A DNA stretch of 64,000 nt from Thermoleophilia bacterium UBA6103 (lineage in GTDB: Bacteria > Actinomycetota > Thermoleophilia > UBA2241): NCBI GenBank assembly GCA_002423545.1, contig DIWP01000001.1, forward strand, positions 62,001 through 126,000. Reading direction: 5' to 3'. The stretch's first letter is position 1. Every line of letters begins with the position of its first letter. Position numbers and translations under genes: made by a program. Below the pieces are notes generated by a model. The model ran no database searches. It saw only the letters and a list, made by a program, of their open reading frames with translations, and was not told the DNA's origin. This document shows positions 50,661 to 58,651 of the stretch, piece after piece.

Positions 50661-51049
50661 CGCTGCAGACGCTTCTCATCATCGTCATGCTGACCATCGT
50701 CGTCGTGCTGGCCCTGGGCTGGTGGGTCGCCACGCGGGTGAAGCGCGAGATCGATGAGGGTGGCGCGCCGGTCGGCGGCGCTCCGCGTACCGTCACCGTA
50801 AGACCGGCATGTGCGCTGCAGATCGCGCGGATCTCTTCGGAGCCACTCCTGGTGAAACGGGAGGAGAGCGACCTCAGGTATCAGGTAGAGGACAAGGCGC
50901 TCAAGCCGCTGGCGTCGCTGGCCGACCGTCGGATGCGGGCCGCCCTCAGGGAGGCGGCGGTGGCCGTCGACGCGGTGTTCGGACCACGATGGACGGCGAT
51001 CATCCAGGTCTCGAGCGAGGCGGCGCTGACGGTCACGCGGTTGTCCTGA
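50657..51049 (+). CDS. Uncharacterised single-pass membrane protein
   Basis: 130 residues. One N-terminal helix (about 4-24, LLIIVMLTIVVVLALGWWVA) then a soluble domain with a basic linker and VRPACALQIARISSEPLLVKREESDLRYQVEDKALKPL in outline, ending with a hydrophobic strand AIIQVSSEAALTV. Start ATG overlaps the rarA stop, so it is coupled to rarA; no family known to me. Confidence 0.65.
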   Translation: MTLQTLLIIVMLTIVVVLALGWWVATRVKREIDEGGAPVGGAPRTVTVRPACALQIARISSEPLLVKREESDLRYQVEDKALKPLASLADRRMRAALREAAVAVDAVFGPRWTAIIQVSSEAALTVTRLS

Positions 51050-51209
51050 AGAGGGGCGGCCGGGCAACGTGCTGAGCGGGGCGGCCCGGAGACCGCGGCG
51101 GCGTCAGGGCGCGGGCCGCTCAAGTGACAGGGGGCCTCGTCCGACATAGACTCGGCGAGGCGTGCAGGCTGGATGTCGAGGCATCGGGCGACCGTTACGG
51201 GAGGCGATC

Positions 51210-53033
51210 ATGAAAGGCGTCTGGAAGTTCGTCGGCGGGTGCTTCGTCGGCGCTGCCTCGGCGATCGTCGTCTCCCCCAAGTCGGGATCGGAGCTGCGTC
51301 GCAGCATGGCGCTTCGGCTGGCACACGGGCTTGAGCGAGCTGCCGGAGAGACACCCGAGGGCGCGTCCGCTCAGAGCGGACGGCGGGCGCCTCAGGAGGC
51401 ACCCTCACGCACCGCCGGGGCCGGAGTCGGGTCCACGGGCCCGGCAGGATCCGTCGAGTCGCCGCCGGTCGTCGCCGGCGCGGTCGCCGCGCCGGTCTCG
51501 GGTGCGTCTGACGGCGCCGCCGTCCGACCGCACAGCGTCATGACCAGCGAGCCCGAACGACCCGGACCGTCGCCGTTGGACACACCGGTCGCCGCTGTGC
51601 TTGCGTCTCAAGAGTCCGCCGCACCGGCGTCGACGAGTATCCCCGACACCGTCCGCCCGCCGCTGCCGGAAGTGTTCGCGGTGCCGGCGGAAGAAGCGGT
51701 GGTAGAGGCGGCGAAAGAACCGGCCCTCGGATCGCTGTCGGCAGAGTCACCGGCGTCCGTGGTGCCGGTGCCGGAGGCTGAAGAGGTCGAGATGCCGGTG
51801 CCGGAGGCTGAAGAGGTCGAGATGCCGGCGCCAGAGAGTCCGCCGGCGGAGGCCGCGACGTTCGAACCGTACGTTCAGTCGGCCGTCACGCCGGACGCCT
51901 TCGCGGTCGAGGAAGCGCCTGTCGAGACGGTCAAGCCGGAGGCTGCCGAGGTACCGGCGGATGAGGCTGCGATGCGCCCTGAGACGGCGGTCCTGGCGGC
52001 GGCGGCGCAGTCGGCGGCCGCCATCGGTACGCCGGCTGTGGGTGTGGACGCCGCACGGGAAGAGGCGCCCGAGGCCTCCGGCATCGACGACCTGCGGGCG
52101 CGCATAGAGCAGACCAAGGCCGCCGTGCGCGAGGCGCTGGAGAAGCCGTTCTCTGCCGATGAGCCGGACGCGTGGCCACCGGAAGGATCCGGCACCGCAT
52201 TCGCGCCGGGCACCGGTGTCGTCGGCGATGAGGGCCCCACGTTCCTGGGCCCTGAGGAGTCGGTCGTGGCCGGCGACGATCAGACGACCGGTCTCGAGGA
52301 TGTCGGCGTCCGGTCCGCGTTTGCCGAAGGAAGTGGCGAGGGCGTCTGGATGGTCCCCGAGGCCGTTGTCGGGCAGCAGGCTGAGATCGCCCCGGGGCCG
52401 GTGACGGAGGAGGCAGACGCTGACGCAGCTGCGGCGGACTCCGGGGCGCCGCTGGGCAGTGTCGACGCGGCGCCGGTCGCCGCCGACGAGGCTGAGGCCC
52501 CGTCCACCGCGACGCTGCCGGGGTCCACGCCGGCGGAGCCTGTGGCAACGGACGGACGTGTGGCGGAGTCCGCTGTGGTGACGGAGCCGGCACCGCAGGT
52601 GAGTCCTGAGGTCCGACCGGAGTCGCCGGCACCATTCGAGTCGCTCGCCGAGGCGGGGAACGCCGAAGCTTCGGTCTGGGGGCCGGCCGCCGCCGAGGCG
52701 CCCGCGGCACCGGCCGCCGCTGTCCCGGATGCCGCGGCCCAGGCGACGCCGGCGTCCGAGCTCGATCAGGCGGTCGCCGACGCGTTCACGCTGCCGGACG
52801 AGACGTCACCGCCCCCCGAAGCCGCCGTGGTGGACCAGGCCGAGATGCGGCGTCGGATCGAAGAGACCCGCAGCCGCCTGAAGGCCAAGGCCTTTGATGC
52901 CATGACCAGCGGCGAAGCCGCGCTCCTGGCTCACGAGCCGGCGGAGACCATAGCGAGCACCGAGGCCGATGAGCCGCTCGACGAAGAGGTCCAGGCCGTC
53001 ATCGACCGCTCGCTGTCGCAGGACGACTACTGA
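51210..53033 (+). CDS. Long disordered YtxH-like protein
   Basis: 607 residues. The first 35 residues (WKFVGGCFVGAASAIVVSPKSGSELRRSM) match the YtxH pattern: a hydrophobic segment followed by SPKSG and a basic amphipathic region. The remaining 550 residues are Ala/Pro/Glu/Val-rich and likely disordered, except two similar short helices, DDLRARIEQTKAAVREALEKP near 308 and MRRRIEETRSRLKAKAF near 550. GGGAGG precedes ATG 51210. Tail overlaps the convergent M28-like gene by 7 bases. YtxH proteins are membrane-associated stress proteins of unclear role; this length is far above the usual 80-150. Confidence 0.75.
   Translation: MKGVWKFVGGCFVGAASAIVVSPKSGSELRRSMALRLAHGLERAAGETPEGASAQSGRRAPQEAPSRTAGAGVGSTGPAGSVESPPVVAGAVAAPVSGASDGAAVRPHSVMTSEPERPGPSPLDTPVAAVLASQESAAPASTSIPDTVRPPLPEVFAVPAEEAVVEAAKEPALGSLSAESPASVVPVPEAEEVEMPVPEAEEVEMPAPESPPAEAATFEPYVQSAVTPDAFAVEEAPVETVKPEAAEVPADEAAMRPETAVLAAAAQSAAAIGTPAVGVDAAREEAPEASGIDDLRARIEQTKAAVREALEKPFSADEPDAWPPEGSGTAFAPGTGVVGDEGPTFLGPEESVVAGDDQTTGLEDVGVRSAFAEGSGEGVWMVPEAVVGQQAEIAPGPVTEEADADAAAADSGAPLGSVDAAPVAADEAEAPSTATLPGSTPAEPVATDGRVAESAVVTEPAPQVSPEVRPESPAPFESLAEAGNAEASVWGPAAAEAPAAPAAAVPDAAAQATPASELDQAVADAFTLPDETSPPPEAAVVDQAEMRRRIEETRSRLKAKAFDAMTSGEAALLAHEPAETIASTEADEPLDEEVQAVIDRSLSQDDY
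51765..51824 (+). repeat. Perfect 30-base tandem duplication inside the YtxH-like gene
   Basis: The 30-base unit starting CCGGTGCCGGAGGC is repeated once without change, encoding two copies of a 10-residue Pro/Glu/Val-rich unit (PVPEAEEVEM). Absence of silent differences indicates a recent event. Confidence 0.85.
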
Positions 53034-54817
53034 GACGCCGGATCGGGAGGCACGGCGCCCGAGCGCTGCGCCGCGGCAGCCCGTGCCCCCTTCGGGGGAG
53101 CCTCCGCAGTATCCTCGGACGCCGCCGCACTGAGCCTCGGCGTCCGTCGCTGCAGCGGTTTGTGCATGTGGTGCCCCAGATGCAGTGCAGCGGCGACGAA
53201 CGCCGCTCCGAGCAGCGCCGCCATGACCGGGACGGTGCGGTCTTCCAGCAAGAGGAAGAAGTACCACCACACGTCGATCCCCAGGTCGAAGCGCGTCGCG
53301 AAGTACAGCAACGCGACCACCAGGCCCGCCAGTCCACCCCACGCCGGAGCCCACGAGACCGGCCAGGGACCGCGGCGGGCCAGCGGCCAGAGGACCGTCG
53401 CCGGCAGGATCACGAAGAGCGAGAAGGCATTGACGAGCAGGACGAGCAGGCACGTCGCCAGCAGCACCAGGTGCACGACGGTGACGGTGTTCCGTGGCTC
53501 GACCGGTCTGCGTCGTTGCCGGTGACGCTCCACCGCATGGGCGTAGAGCACGACGCCCGCCAGTAGGGCGAGCAGGATCAGGACGCGGACGTAGCGCGGG
53601 CTCTGAGCGACCAGGGAGTCCGGCGGTATCGCCGAACCGGGGCTGCCGGGCAGCAGACCAAACGCATTCGCCATGTACACGACGATGAGCATGACGATCC
53701 AGGGTGCAACGCGGACCACGTAGAGCAGCCAAGCCGGCCCGAGCGTTGCTCCCCGCCGCCGCGCCGCCGCCAGCAGATCGATCGTCACGGCCAGCACGGG
53801 GATGAGGAGCACCGCCAGGGCGAAGCGGATGGCGGTCCCGGAGAGGCGACGGTAGCGGGAGAAGAAGAGCGATGGACCGGCCGCCGGTAGTTCACCGGCC
53901 TGCTTGTCGATCGTGTCGACGAGCCGTTCGACGGCCCGGCCGGCCCGGCCGAGCGTCGCTCGAGAGACGTTCTTGCGGGTGTCGTCCACCGGCGCCAGAT
54001 CGCGACCGGCGACGCTGATGCCGATGGCCGGGATGCCCCGTTCGACGAAGGCAGCGTGGCTGCCGCCGCCGACCGGCACTGCCAGGTGAAGCGCCTGGGT
54101 GATGATGTTGGGCAGCGGGGTCGGCAGCCGTGCCTCGGCCTTGCCGGCCGACTCGGCTGTGGCCCAGAGCCACGGCGGAGCGACGTTGTCGCTGGCGCTC
54201 CAGCCGTCGAGCGCGACCCGTTGTGGCTCGGGCGTGGCCAGATCCGAGAGGCTCAGCGCCGCCACGATGTCGAGGTCGGGATGGGCGTCGAGGAAGGCCC
54301 TGGTACCGACGGCGCCGTACGAGTCGCCGTCGGTCCACAGGAAGACGATGCTGCGTGCGTGCCGCTCGACGCTGTAGATGCGGGCCAGCTCAAGGAGCGC
54401 CGCCACCCCGGACGCGTTCTGATTGGCCCCCTCCCGGACGAGAGGAGGGGTGTCGCGGTTGGCGACAAGGACGATCGCCTTGTTGGACTGTCGGCCAGAG
54501 ATCGCCCAGACGTTCTGCAGGGCCGTGTCGGTGCCGTCGAGCGTGGTGTCGAACGGCTCCACGAACGGCTCCATGCCGATCGCCTCGATCTGCTCGGTGA
54601 TCCAGACGGCGACGCGATTGCTGGCACGCGAACCGGCGGTGCGCTCCGGGTATTCGCCGGCCACAGTGGCCAGATCGGCAAAGGCGCGTCGTCCATCGAA
54701 TGCCGTGGCATCGGCGCTCAACTCGGGCGCGTTCGTGGGTCGCAGAGCGATGAGTGAGATGAGGGCGAAGAGGATCGCCGCAAGCCACGTCCTGCGATAC
54801 AGCTTGAGATTGGGCAG
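53027..54817 (-). CDS. M28-like membrane protein with degenerate metal site
   Basis: 596 residues. N-terminal helix (about 10-25, AAILFALISLIAL) then an M28 aminopeptidase-like domain: IVLVANRDTPPL, EGANQNASGVAALLELARI, IVFLWTDGDSYGAVGTRAFL, ALSLSD. Compared with active M28 (GHLDS, GADDDASG, AEEVG) the first His is Asn, the Asp cluster is Asn-Gln-Asn and the Glu pair is Asp-Ser. Six or seven membrane helices follow (about 325-540). CTG 54817 is inferred as start: AAAGGGGG at 54823-54830 lies 5 bases upstream and the frame gives a signal helix; a TTG at 54721 has no such site and would lose the helix. Confidence 0.72.
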   Translation of the reverse strand: MPNLKLYRRTWLAAILFALISLIALRPTNAPELSADATAFDGRRAFADLATVAGEYPERTAGSRASNRVAVWITEQIEAIGMEPFVEPFDTTLDGTDTALQNVWAISGRQSNKAIVLVANRDTPPLVREGANQNASGVAALLELARIYSVERHARSIVFLWTDGDSYGAVGTRAFLDAHPDLDIVAALSLSDLATPEPQRVALDGWSASDNVAPPWLWATAESAGKAEARLPTPLPNIITQALHLAVPVGGGSHAAFVERGIPAIGISVAGRDLAPVDDTRKNVSRATLGRAGRAVERLVDTIDKQAGELPAAGPSLFFSRYRRLSGTAIRFALAVLLIPVLAVTIDLLAAARRRGATLGPAWLLYVVRVAPWIVMLIVVYMANAFGLLPGSPGSAIPPDSLVAQSPRYVRVLILLALLAGVVLYAHAVERHRQRRRPVEPRNTVTVVHLVLLATCLLVLLVNAFSLFVILPATVLWPLARRGPWPVSWAPAWGGLAGLVVALLYFATRFDLGIDVWWYFFLLLEDRTVPVMAALLGAAFVAAALHLGHHMHKPLQRRTPRLSAAASEDTAEAPPKGARAAAAQRSGAVPPDPASQ

Positions 54818-54873
54818 GACGGCCCCCTTTCGGCGGTTCAGGGCATGCTACCAGACCGACGCCTCAAGGAGCG

Positions 54874-54920
54874 GAGGGCGGGACCGCGAGCCTGTCGATC
54901 AGGCTCGCGGTCCCGCCCTC
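54874..54920 (-). terminator. Very strong hairpin terminator after trpB2
   Basis: A perfect 21-base stem (arms 54874-54894 and 54900-54920) with a five-base loop. It lies about 90 bases after the trpB2 stop and before the M28-like gene on the same strand, so it should isolate the trp unit. Confidence 0.8.
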
Positions 54921-55011
54921 TATCGTGTGCGCGGGCGGTCTTTCTCTCCCGTCTGGTCTCTTGACCGGCCTGCCGGGCCTCGGTGCGCGGAACAGAGCTG
55001 AGGTCGGACTT

Positions 55012-56367
55012 TCAGCTGATCTTGGGCAGACGGGCCATGGCCGCCGCGATGGCCTCCTCAGGGTGGTCGTAGTCGCGCAGGTCTCCCGAGAGGTAGGCAT
55101 CGTAGGAGGAGAGGTCGAGCAGACCGTGCCCGGTGAGGTTGAAGAGGATGTTCCGCTCGGCGCCCTCTTCCTTGGCCCGCAGCGCCTCGTCGATGACGGC
55201 CTTGATGGCGTGCGACGACTCCGGCGCTGGGATGATGCCCTCCGTGCACGCGAACAGCTGGGCGGCATCGAAGCACTTCGTCTGCGGCACCGCCACCGCC
55301 TCCATGAGGCCCATGTTGACGACGTGGCTCACCAGCGGCGCCATGCCGTGATAGCGCAGGCCGCCGGCGTGGATGCCGGCCGGCATGAAGTCGTGGCCCA
55401 GGGTGTGCATCTTGAGCAGCGGCGTCGTCTGGGCCACGTCGCCGAAGTCGTAGGTGAACTGGCCCTTGGTGATCGTGGGGCAGGCGGTGGGCTCGACGGC
55501 GAGGAACCTTGTCTGACGCGTGCCGGCGATACGCTCGCGCAGGAACGGGAAGGCGATGCCGGCGAAGCTGGAGCCGCCGCCGACACAGCCGACGATGACG
55601 TCGGGATAGGCGCCGGCTGCCTCGCACTGTGCGATCGCCTCTTCGCCGATGACCGTCTGATGCAACAGGACGTGGTTGAGGACGCTGCCCAGGCTGTACT
55701 TGCAGTCGTCGTCCTGGGCGGCGACCTCGATGGCTTCGGAGATCGCCAGACCGAGGGTCCCATTGGAGTCCGGGTCCTCGGCGAGAGCGGCCCGACCGGC
55801 GTTGGTGCGATCGCTGGGGCTCGGGTAGACCTCGGCGCCCCAGAGCTGCATCATGCTGCGCCGATACGGCTTCTGCTGGTAGCTGATCTTGACCATGTAG
55901 ACGGTCAGATCGATGCCGAAGAACTTGCATGCCAGGGAGAGGGCGGAGCCCCACTGTCCGGCGCCGGTCTCGGTGGCGATCCGCTTGACGCCGGCCTGCT
56001 TGTTGTAGAAAGCCTGTGCGACCGCCGTGTTCGCCTTGTGCGAGCCGGCCGGGCTGACGCCCTCGTTCTTGAAGAAGATGTGCGCCGGCGTCTCGAGCGC
56101 CTTCTCGAGATTGGTGGCCCGTACCAGCGGCGTCGGTCTCCAGATGCGATAGATGTCGCGGACCTCGTCGGGGATGGCGATGTAGCGATCGCTCGTGGCC
56201 TCCTGAGCGATGAGGCCCATCGGGAAGATCGGTGCGAGGTCGTCGGGGCCGGCCGGCTGTAAGGTGCCCGGGTGCAGTGGCGGCGCCGGCGGCTCGGGCA
56301 GGTCGGCGGCGATGTTGTACCAACGCTCGGGGATGATGCTCTCGTCGAGGATGTACTTCTTGTTCAT
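55012..56367 (-). CDS. trpB: Tryptophan synthase beta chain, TrpB2 type
   Basis: 451 residues, the length of TrpB2 rather than TrpB1 (about 400). PLP Lys in AGSHKANTA, GAGQWGSALS, phosphate loop CVGGGSSFAG, and PESSHAIKA near the C-terminus. N-terminal ERWYNIAADLPEPPAPPLHPGTLQP is typical of TrpB2. Condenses indole and serine to tryptophan, or salvages indole when no TrpA is nearby, as here. Controlled by a Trp-codon leader upstream and ended by a strong hairpin. Confidence 0.95.
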   Translation of the reverse strand: MNKKYILDESIIPERWYNIAADLPEPPAPPLHPGTLQPAGPDDLAPIFPMGLIAQEATSDRYIAIPDEVRDIYRIWRPTPLVRATNLEKALETPAHIFFKNEGVSPAGSHKANTAVAQAFYNKQAGVKRIATETGAGQWGSALSLACKFFGIDLTVYMVKISYQQKPYRRSMMQLWGAEVYPSPSDRTNAGRAALAEDPDSNGTLGLAISEAIEVAAQDDDCKYSLGSVLNHVLLHQTVIGEEAIAQCEAAGAYPDVIVGCVGGGSSFAGIAFPFLRERIAGTRQTRFLAVEPTACPTITKGQFTYDFGDVAQTTPLLKMHTLGHDFMPAGIHAGGLRYHGMAPLVSHVVNMGLMEAVAVPQTKCFDAAQLFACTEGIIPAPESSHAIKAVIDEALRAKEEGAERNILFNLTGHGLLDLSSYDAYLSGDLRDYDHPEEAIAAAMARLPKIS

Positions 56368-56505
56368 GCTGCTCCACCTCGTCGTCGTGTCATCGAAGGC
56401 CGCAGGGGTCGGGTCTGGGGCGCTGAGTGCGTGAGCCGGGAGGTCCTGCGAAAGGTGACCGTCGTGCGGACGTACTGCTCCCTGTGGGGGTCCGGTGAGG
56501 GTCGG

Positions 56506-56522
56506 GCGGGCACAAGGCCCGC
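56506..56522 (-). promoter_or_regulatory. Candidate attenuator hairpin between trpL and trpB2
   Basis: On the minus strand GCGGGC pairs with GCCCGC around CTTGT, 15-31 bases after the leader-peptide stop. No U tract follows. A second hairpin, GGCGCG-CCCTG-CGCGCC, lies within the leader gene itself right after the paired Trp codons; the two cannot both be judged terminators without folding. Confidence 0.4.
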
Positions 56523-56536
56523 GTGGGGTGGGGTGA

Positions 56537-56596
56537 TCAGGCGCGCAGGGCGCGCCACCAGCGACGGAACCAGATGCGGCTGGTGCTGGTGATCAT
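56537..56596 (-). CDS. trpL: Trp-rich leader peptide (trpL)
   Basis: A 19-residue ORF reading MITSTSRIWFRRWWRALRA, with a Trp at position 9 and paired Trp codons at 13 and 14. In so short a peptide three Trp residues are highly unlikely by chance, and its place upstream of trpB2 on the same strand fits ribosome-mediated attenuation: stalling at the Trp codons when charged tRNA is scarce would change folding of the downstream leader. TACACT, 7 bases before the ATG, suggests a leaderless message. Confidence 0.75.
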   Translation of the reverse strand: MITSTSRIWFRRWWRALRA

Positions 56597-56602
56597 GCGC
56601 GG

Positions 56603-56617
56603 CAGTGTACCACACTG
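56603..56617. promoter_or_regulatory. Operator-like palindrome and -10 for trpL-trpB2
   Basis: CAGTGT-ACC-ACACTG is a perfect 6-3-6 inverted repeat. On the minus strand it contains TACACT (56604-56609), the likely -10 of the leader transcript, so a bound repressor would cover the promoter. A TTGACA at 56618-56623 is too close (8 bases) to be the matching -35. Confidence 0.45.
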
Positions 56618-56739
56618 TGTCAAACGGCCCGCGTAGCCTTAGTCGACGCGCGTGCCGAGGCTGAAGCGCGTCAACGGGACGCCGGCCCCGCGTCCGCCGG
56701 AGTGTACGATGCGACGTGCACCCGATGGAGGAGGATGTC

Positions 56740-57720
56740 GTGAAAGGCTACGGACCGGCTGCCCCAGACCAGTCGCCCCGCTTCGCCGGCATCCCGACGT
56801 TCCTGCGCCTGCCGCATCTCAGAGGCGTCGAAGGCATCGACGTCGGCGTGCTCGGCGTCCCGTGGGACGCCGAGTCCCACTGGCGCACCGGCGCGCGCTT
56901 TGGACCGGCTGCCATCCGCGAAGCGTCGCTGACGCTGCGCCCCTTCTACAACCCGGCGCAGCGCGTGGCCCCCTTCGATCTTCTCTCGGTAGCGGATCTG
57001 GGCAATGTGGATGTGGTGCCGGGCTTCACCGACCGCACGCTGGCGAGTCTCACGGAGCGGCTGTCTGAGGTCCACGAGGCCGGTGCCGTGCCGATCTGCC
57101 TGGGCGGCGACGAGAGTATCCTGCTGGGGGAGCTGCGAGCGGCCGCGGCGGCCCACGGCCGCCTCTCGCTGGTGCTCTTCGACGCACACAGCGATACGTG
57201 GGACGAGCTCGCCGGCGCTCGCTACGTGCACGGCACCATCGTGCGCCGGGCGGTCGAGGAGGAGCTGATAGACCCGCAGCGATCGTTCCTCTTCGGCGCT
57301 CGCGGCGGCGCGTTCGGCCCGCACGAGATCGACGATGCGCGTCGGCTCGGCTTCACCGTCGTCCCCTGGGACGACCTGGCCCAGCTCGGGACGGGCATGG
57401 TGGAGGCGGTGCCGGACGTCGCCGGCGGCAAGGCCTTCCTGAGCTTCGACGTCGACTTCGTGGACCCCGCCTTCGCTCCGGCCGTCAGCGGCCCCGAGGT
57501 CGGAGGTCCCAGCTCGATGCAGGCGCTGGCGCTGCTGCGCGGATGCCGCGGGTTGCGGATCGTCGGCGCCGACGTCAACTCCGTCGCGCCGGAGCACGAC
57601 AGCGGCTCGATCACCGCCGTGCTGGCAGCGACGGTCGCATTCGAGATCCTGTCGCTGATCGCCTGCACACGCGGAGACGATCAGCGGCGTGAACGGCGCG
57701 GCGACGGAGAGACCGCATGA
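56740..57720 (+). CDS. Agmatinase/arginase-family ureohydrolase with an altered metal ligand
   Basis: 326 residues. Ureohydrolase fold with GVLGVPWDAESHWRTGARFGPAAIREAS, LFDAHSDTWDE (Asp-His-Asp ligands), VHGT (substrate His), and SFDVDFVDPAFAP (two Asp ligands). The first ligand, normally His in GGDHS, is Glu in LGGDESI. Family members split agmatine to putrescine and urea or act on other guanidino compounds; the altered ligand makes substrate and activity uncertain. Start GTG 56740 has GGAGGAGG 5 bases upstream; GTG 56716 is an alternative that could be leaderless after TACGAT at 56706-56711. Gene 7 bases before the nitrilase-family gene. Confidence 0.82.
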   Translation: MKGYGPAAPDQSPRFAGIPTFLRLPHLRGVEGIDVGVLGVPWDAESHWRTGARFGPAAIREASLTLRPFYNPAQRVAPFDLLSVADLGNVDVVPGFTDRTLASLTERLSEVHEAGAVPICLGGDESILLGELRAAAAAHGRLSLVLFDAHSDTWDELAGARYVHGTIVRRAVEEELIDPQRSFLFGARGGAFGPHEIDDARRLGFTVVPWDDLAQLGTGMVEAVPDVAGGKAFLSFDVDFVDPAFAPAVSGPEVGGPSSMQALALLRGCRGLRIVGADVNSVAPEHDSGSITAVLAATVAFEILSLIACTRGDDQRRERRGDGETA

Positions 57721-57727
57721 GGCCGGC

Positions 57728-58603
57728 ATGAAACCGGCACGGGCGGACTCGCCTCAGGCGCAGGTGCTGCGAGCAGCCTGCATCCAGCTCAACTCCCGCG
57801 ACGATGTGGCGGCCAACGTCCGCGCCGCGACGGATCTGATCGAGCGGGCGGTCGCAGCCGGCGCACGACTCATCGTGCTGCCGGAGACGTGGAACTACAA
57901 GGGCAGCCTGAGCGGCATCCACTCGGCCGGCGAGACCATCGACGGTCCCAGCACAACGCGGATGAAGGAGCTCGCGGCCCTACACGGCGTGTTCATCCTC
58001 GCCGGCTCCTTTTACGAGCGCAGCGACCGCCGGGGCCGGCTGTTCAATACGAGCGTCCTCTTCGGGCCGAGCGGCGAGCGCCTGGCCGAGTATCGCAAGC
58101 TGCACCTCTTCGACGCGGTATCGGACACGGTGGTCTATCGCGAGTCGGACGTGCTGCGGGCCGGTGACGAGATAGTGGTCGCCGAGGTCGACGGTGTGCC
58201 TCTCGGGCTGTCGATCTGCTACGACCTGCGCTTTCCGGAGCTCTACGTTCAGCTCGCCCTGCGCGGGGCTCGCATCCTGGCGGTGCCGGCCGCGTTCACC
58301 GCGTTCACCGGTGCCGCTCACTGGCACGTCCTCTTGAGGGCGCGGGCCGTCGAGACGGGCTGTTTCGTCCTCGCCGCCGATCAGGCCGGGTTCCATACGG
58401 CGACCAACGAGTGCTTCGGGCACAGCCTGATCGTCGATCCCTGGGGCCGTGTCCTCGCCGAGGTCGAGGAGGGCGCCGGCTTCTGCATCGCCGACCTTGA
58501 CCTCGCTCAGGTCGGCGATGCACGCAGGGTTCTTCCATGTCTGGAGCACCGGCGACCCGATGTGTATGGCAGAGTGGCGCCAGAGGGTGGCTCCGGTATC
58601 TGA
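57728..58603 (+). CDS. Nitrilase-family carbon-nitrogen hydrolase
   Basis: 291 residues. Catalytic triad residues: Glu in VLPETWNYKG, Lys in YRKLHLFD, Cys in SICYDLRFPELY. AACIQLNSRDDVAANV is the usual start. The closest features are with the Nit1/Nit2 deaminated-glutathione/omega-amidase group, though N-carbamoylputrescine amidases share the fold. Its coupling to the ureohydrolase gene (7 bases apart) hints at linked amide or guanidino catabolism; an agmatine deiminase is encoded at 20613. Role inferred from context only. Confidence 0.85.
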   Translation: MKPARADSPQAQVLRAACIQLNSRDDVAANVRAATDLIERAVAAGARLIVLPETWNYKGSLSGIHSAGETIDGPSTTRMKELAALHGVFILAGSFYERSDRRGRLFNTSVLFGPSGERLAEYRKLHLFDAVSDTVVYRESDVLRAGDEIVVAEVDGVPLGLSICYDLRFPELYVQLALRGARILAVPAAFTAFTGAAHWHVLLRARAVETGCFVLAADQAGFHTATNECFGHSLIVDPWGRVLAEVEEGAGFCIADLDLAQVGDARRVLPCLEHRRPDVYGRVAPEGGSGI

Positions 58604-58651
58604 GCCGCGGTCGGGGCTGCGACCGGCCGGCAACGACCCCGCGGCGGTCCC

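Noticed and set aside
56618..56623. TTGACA as -35 of the trpL promoter
   Set aside because: Only 8 bases separate it from TACACT; the spacing should be about 17.
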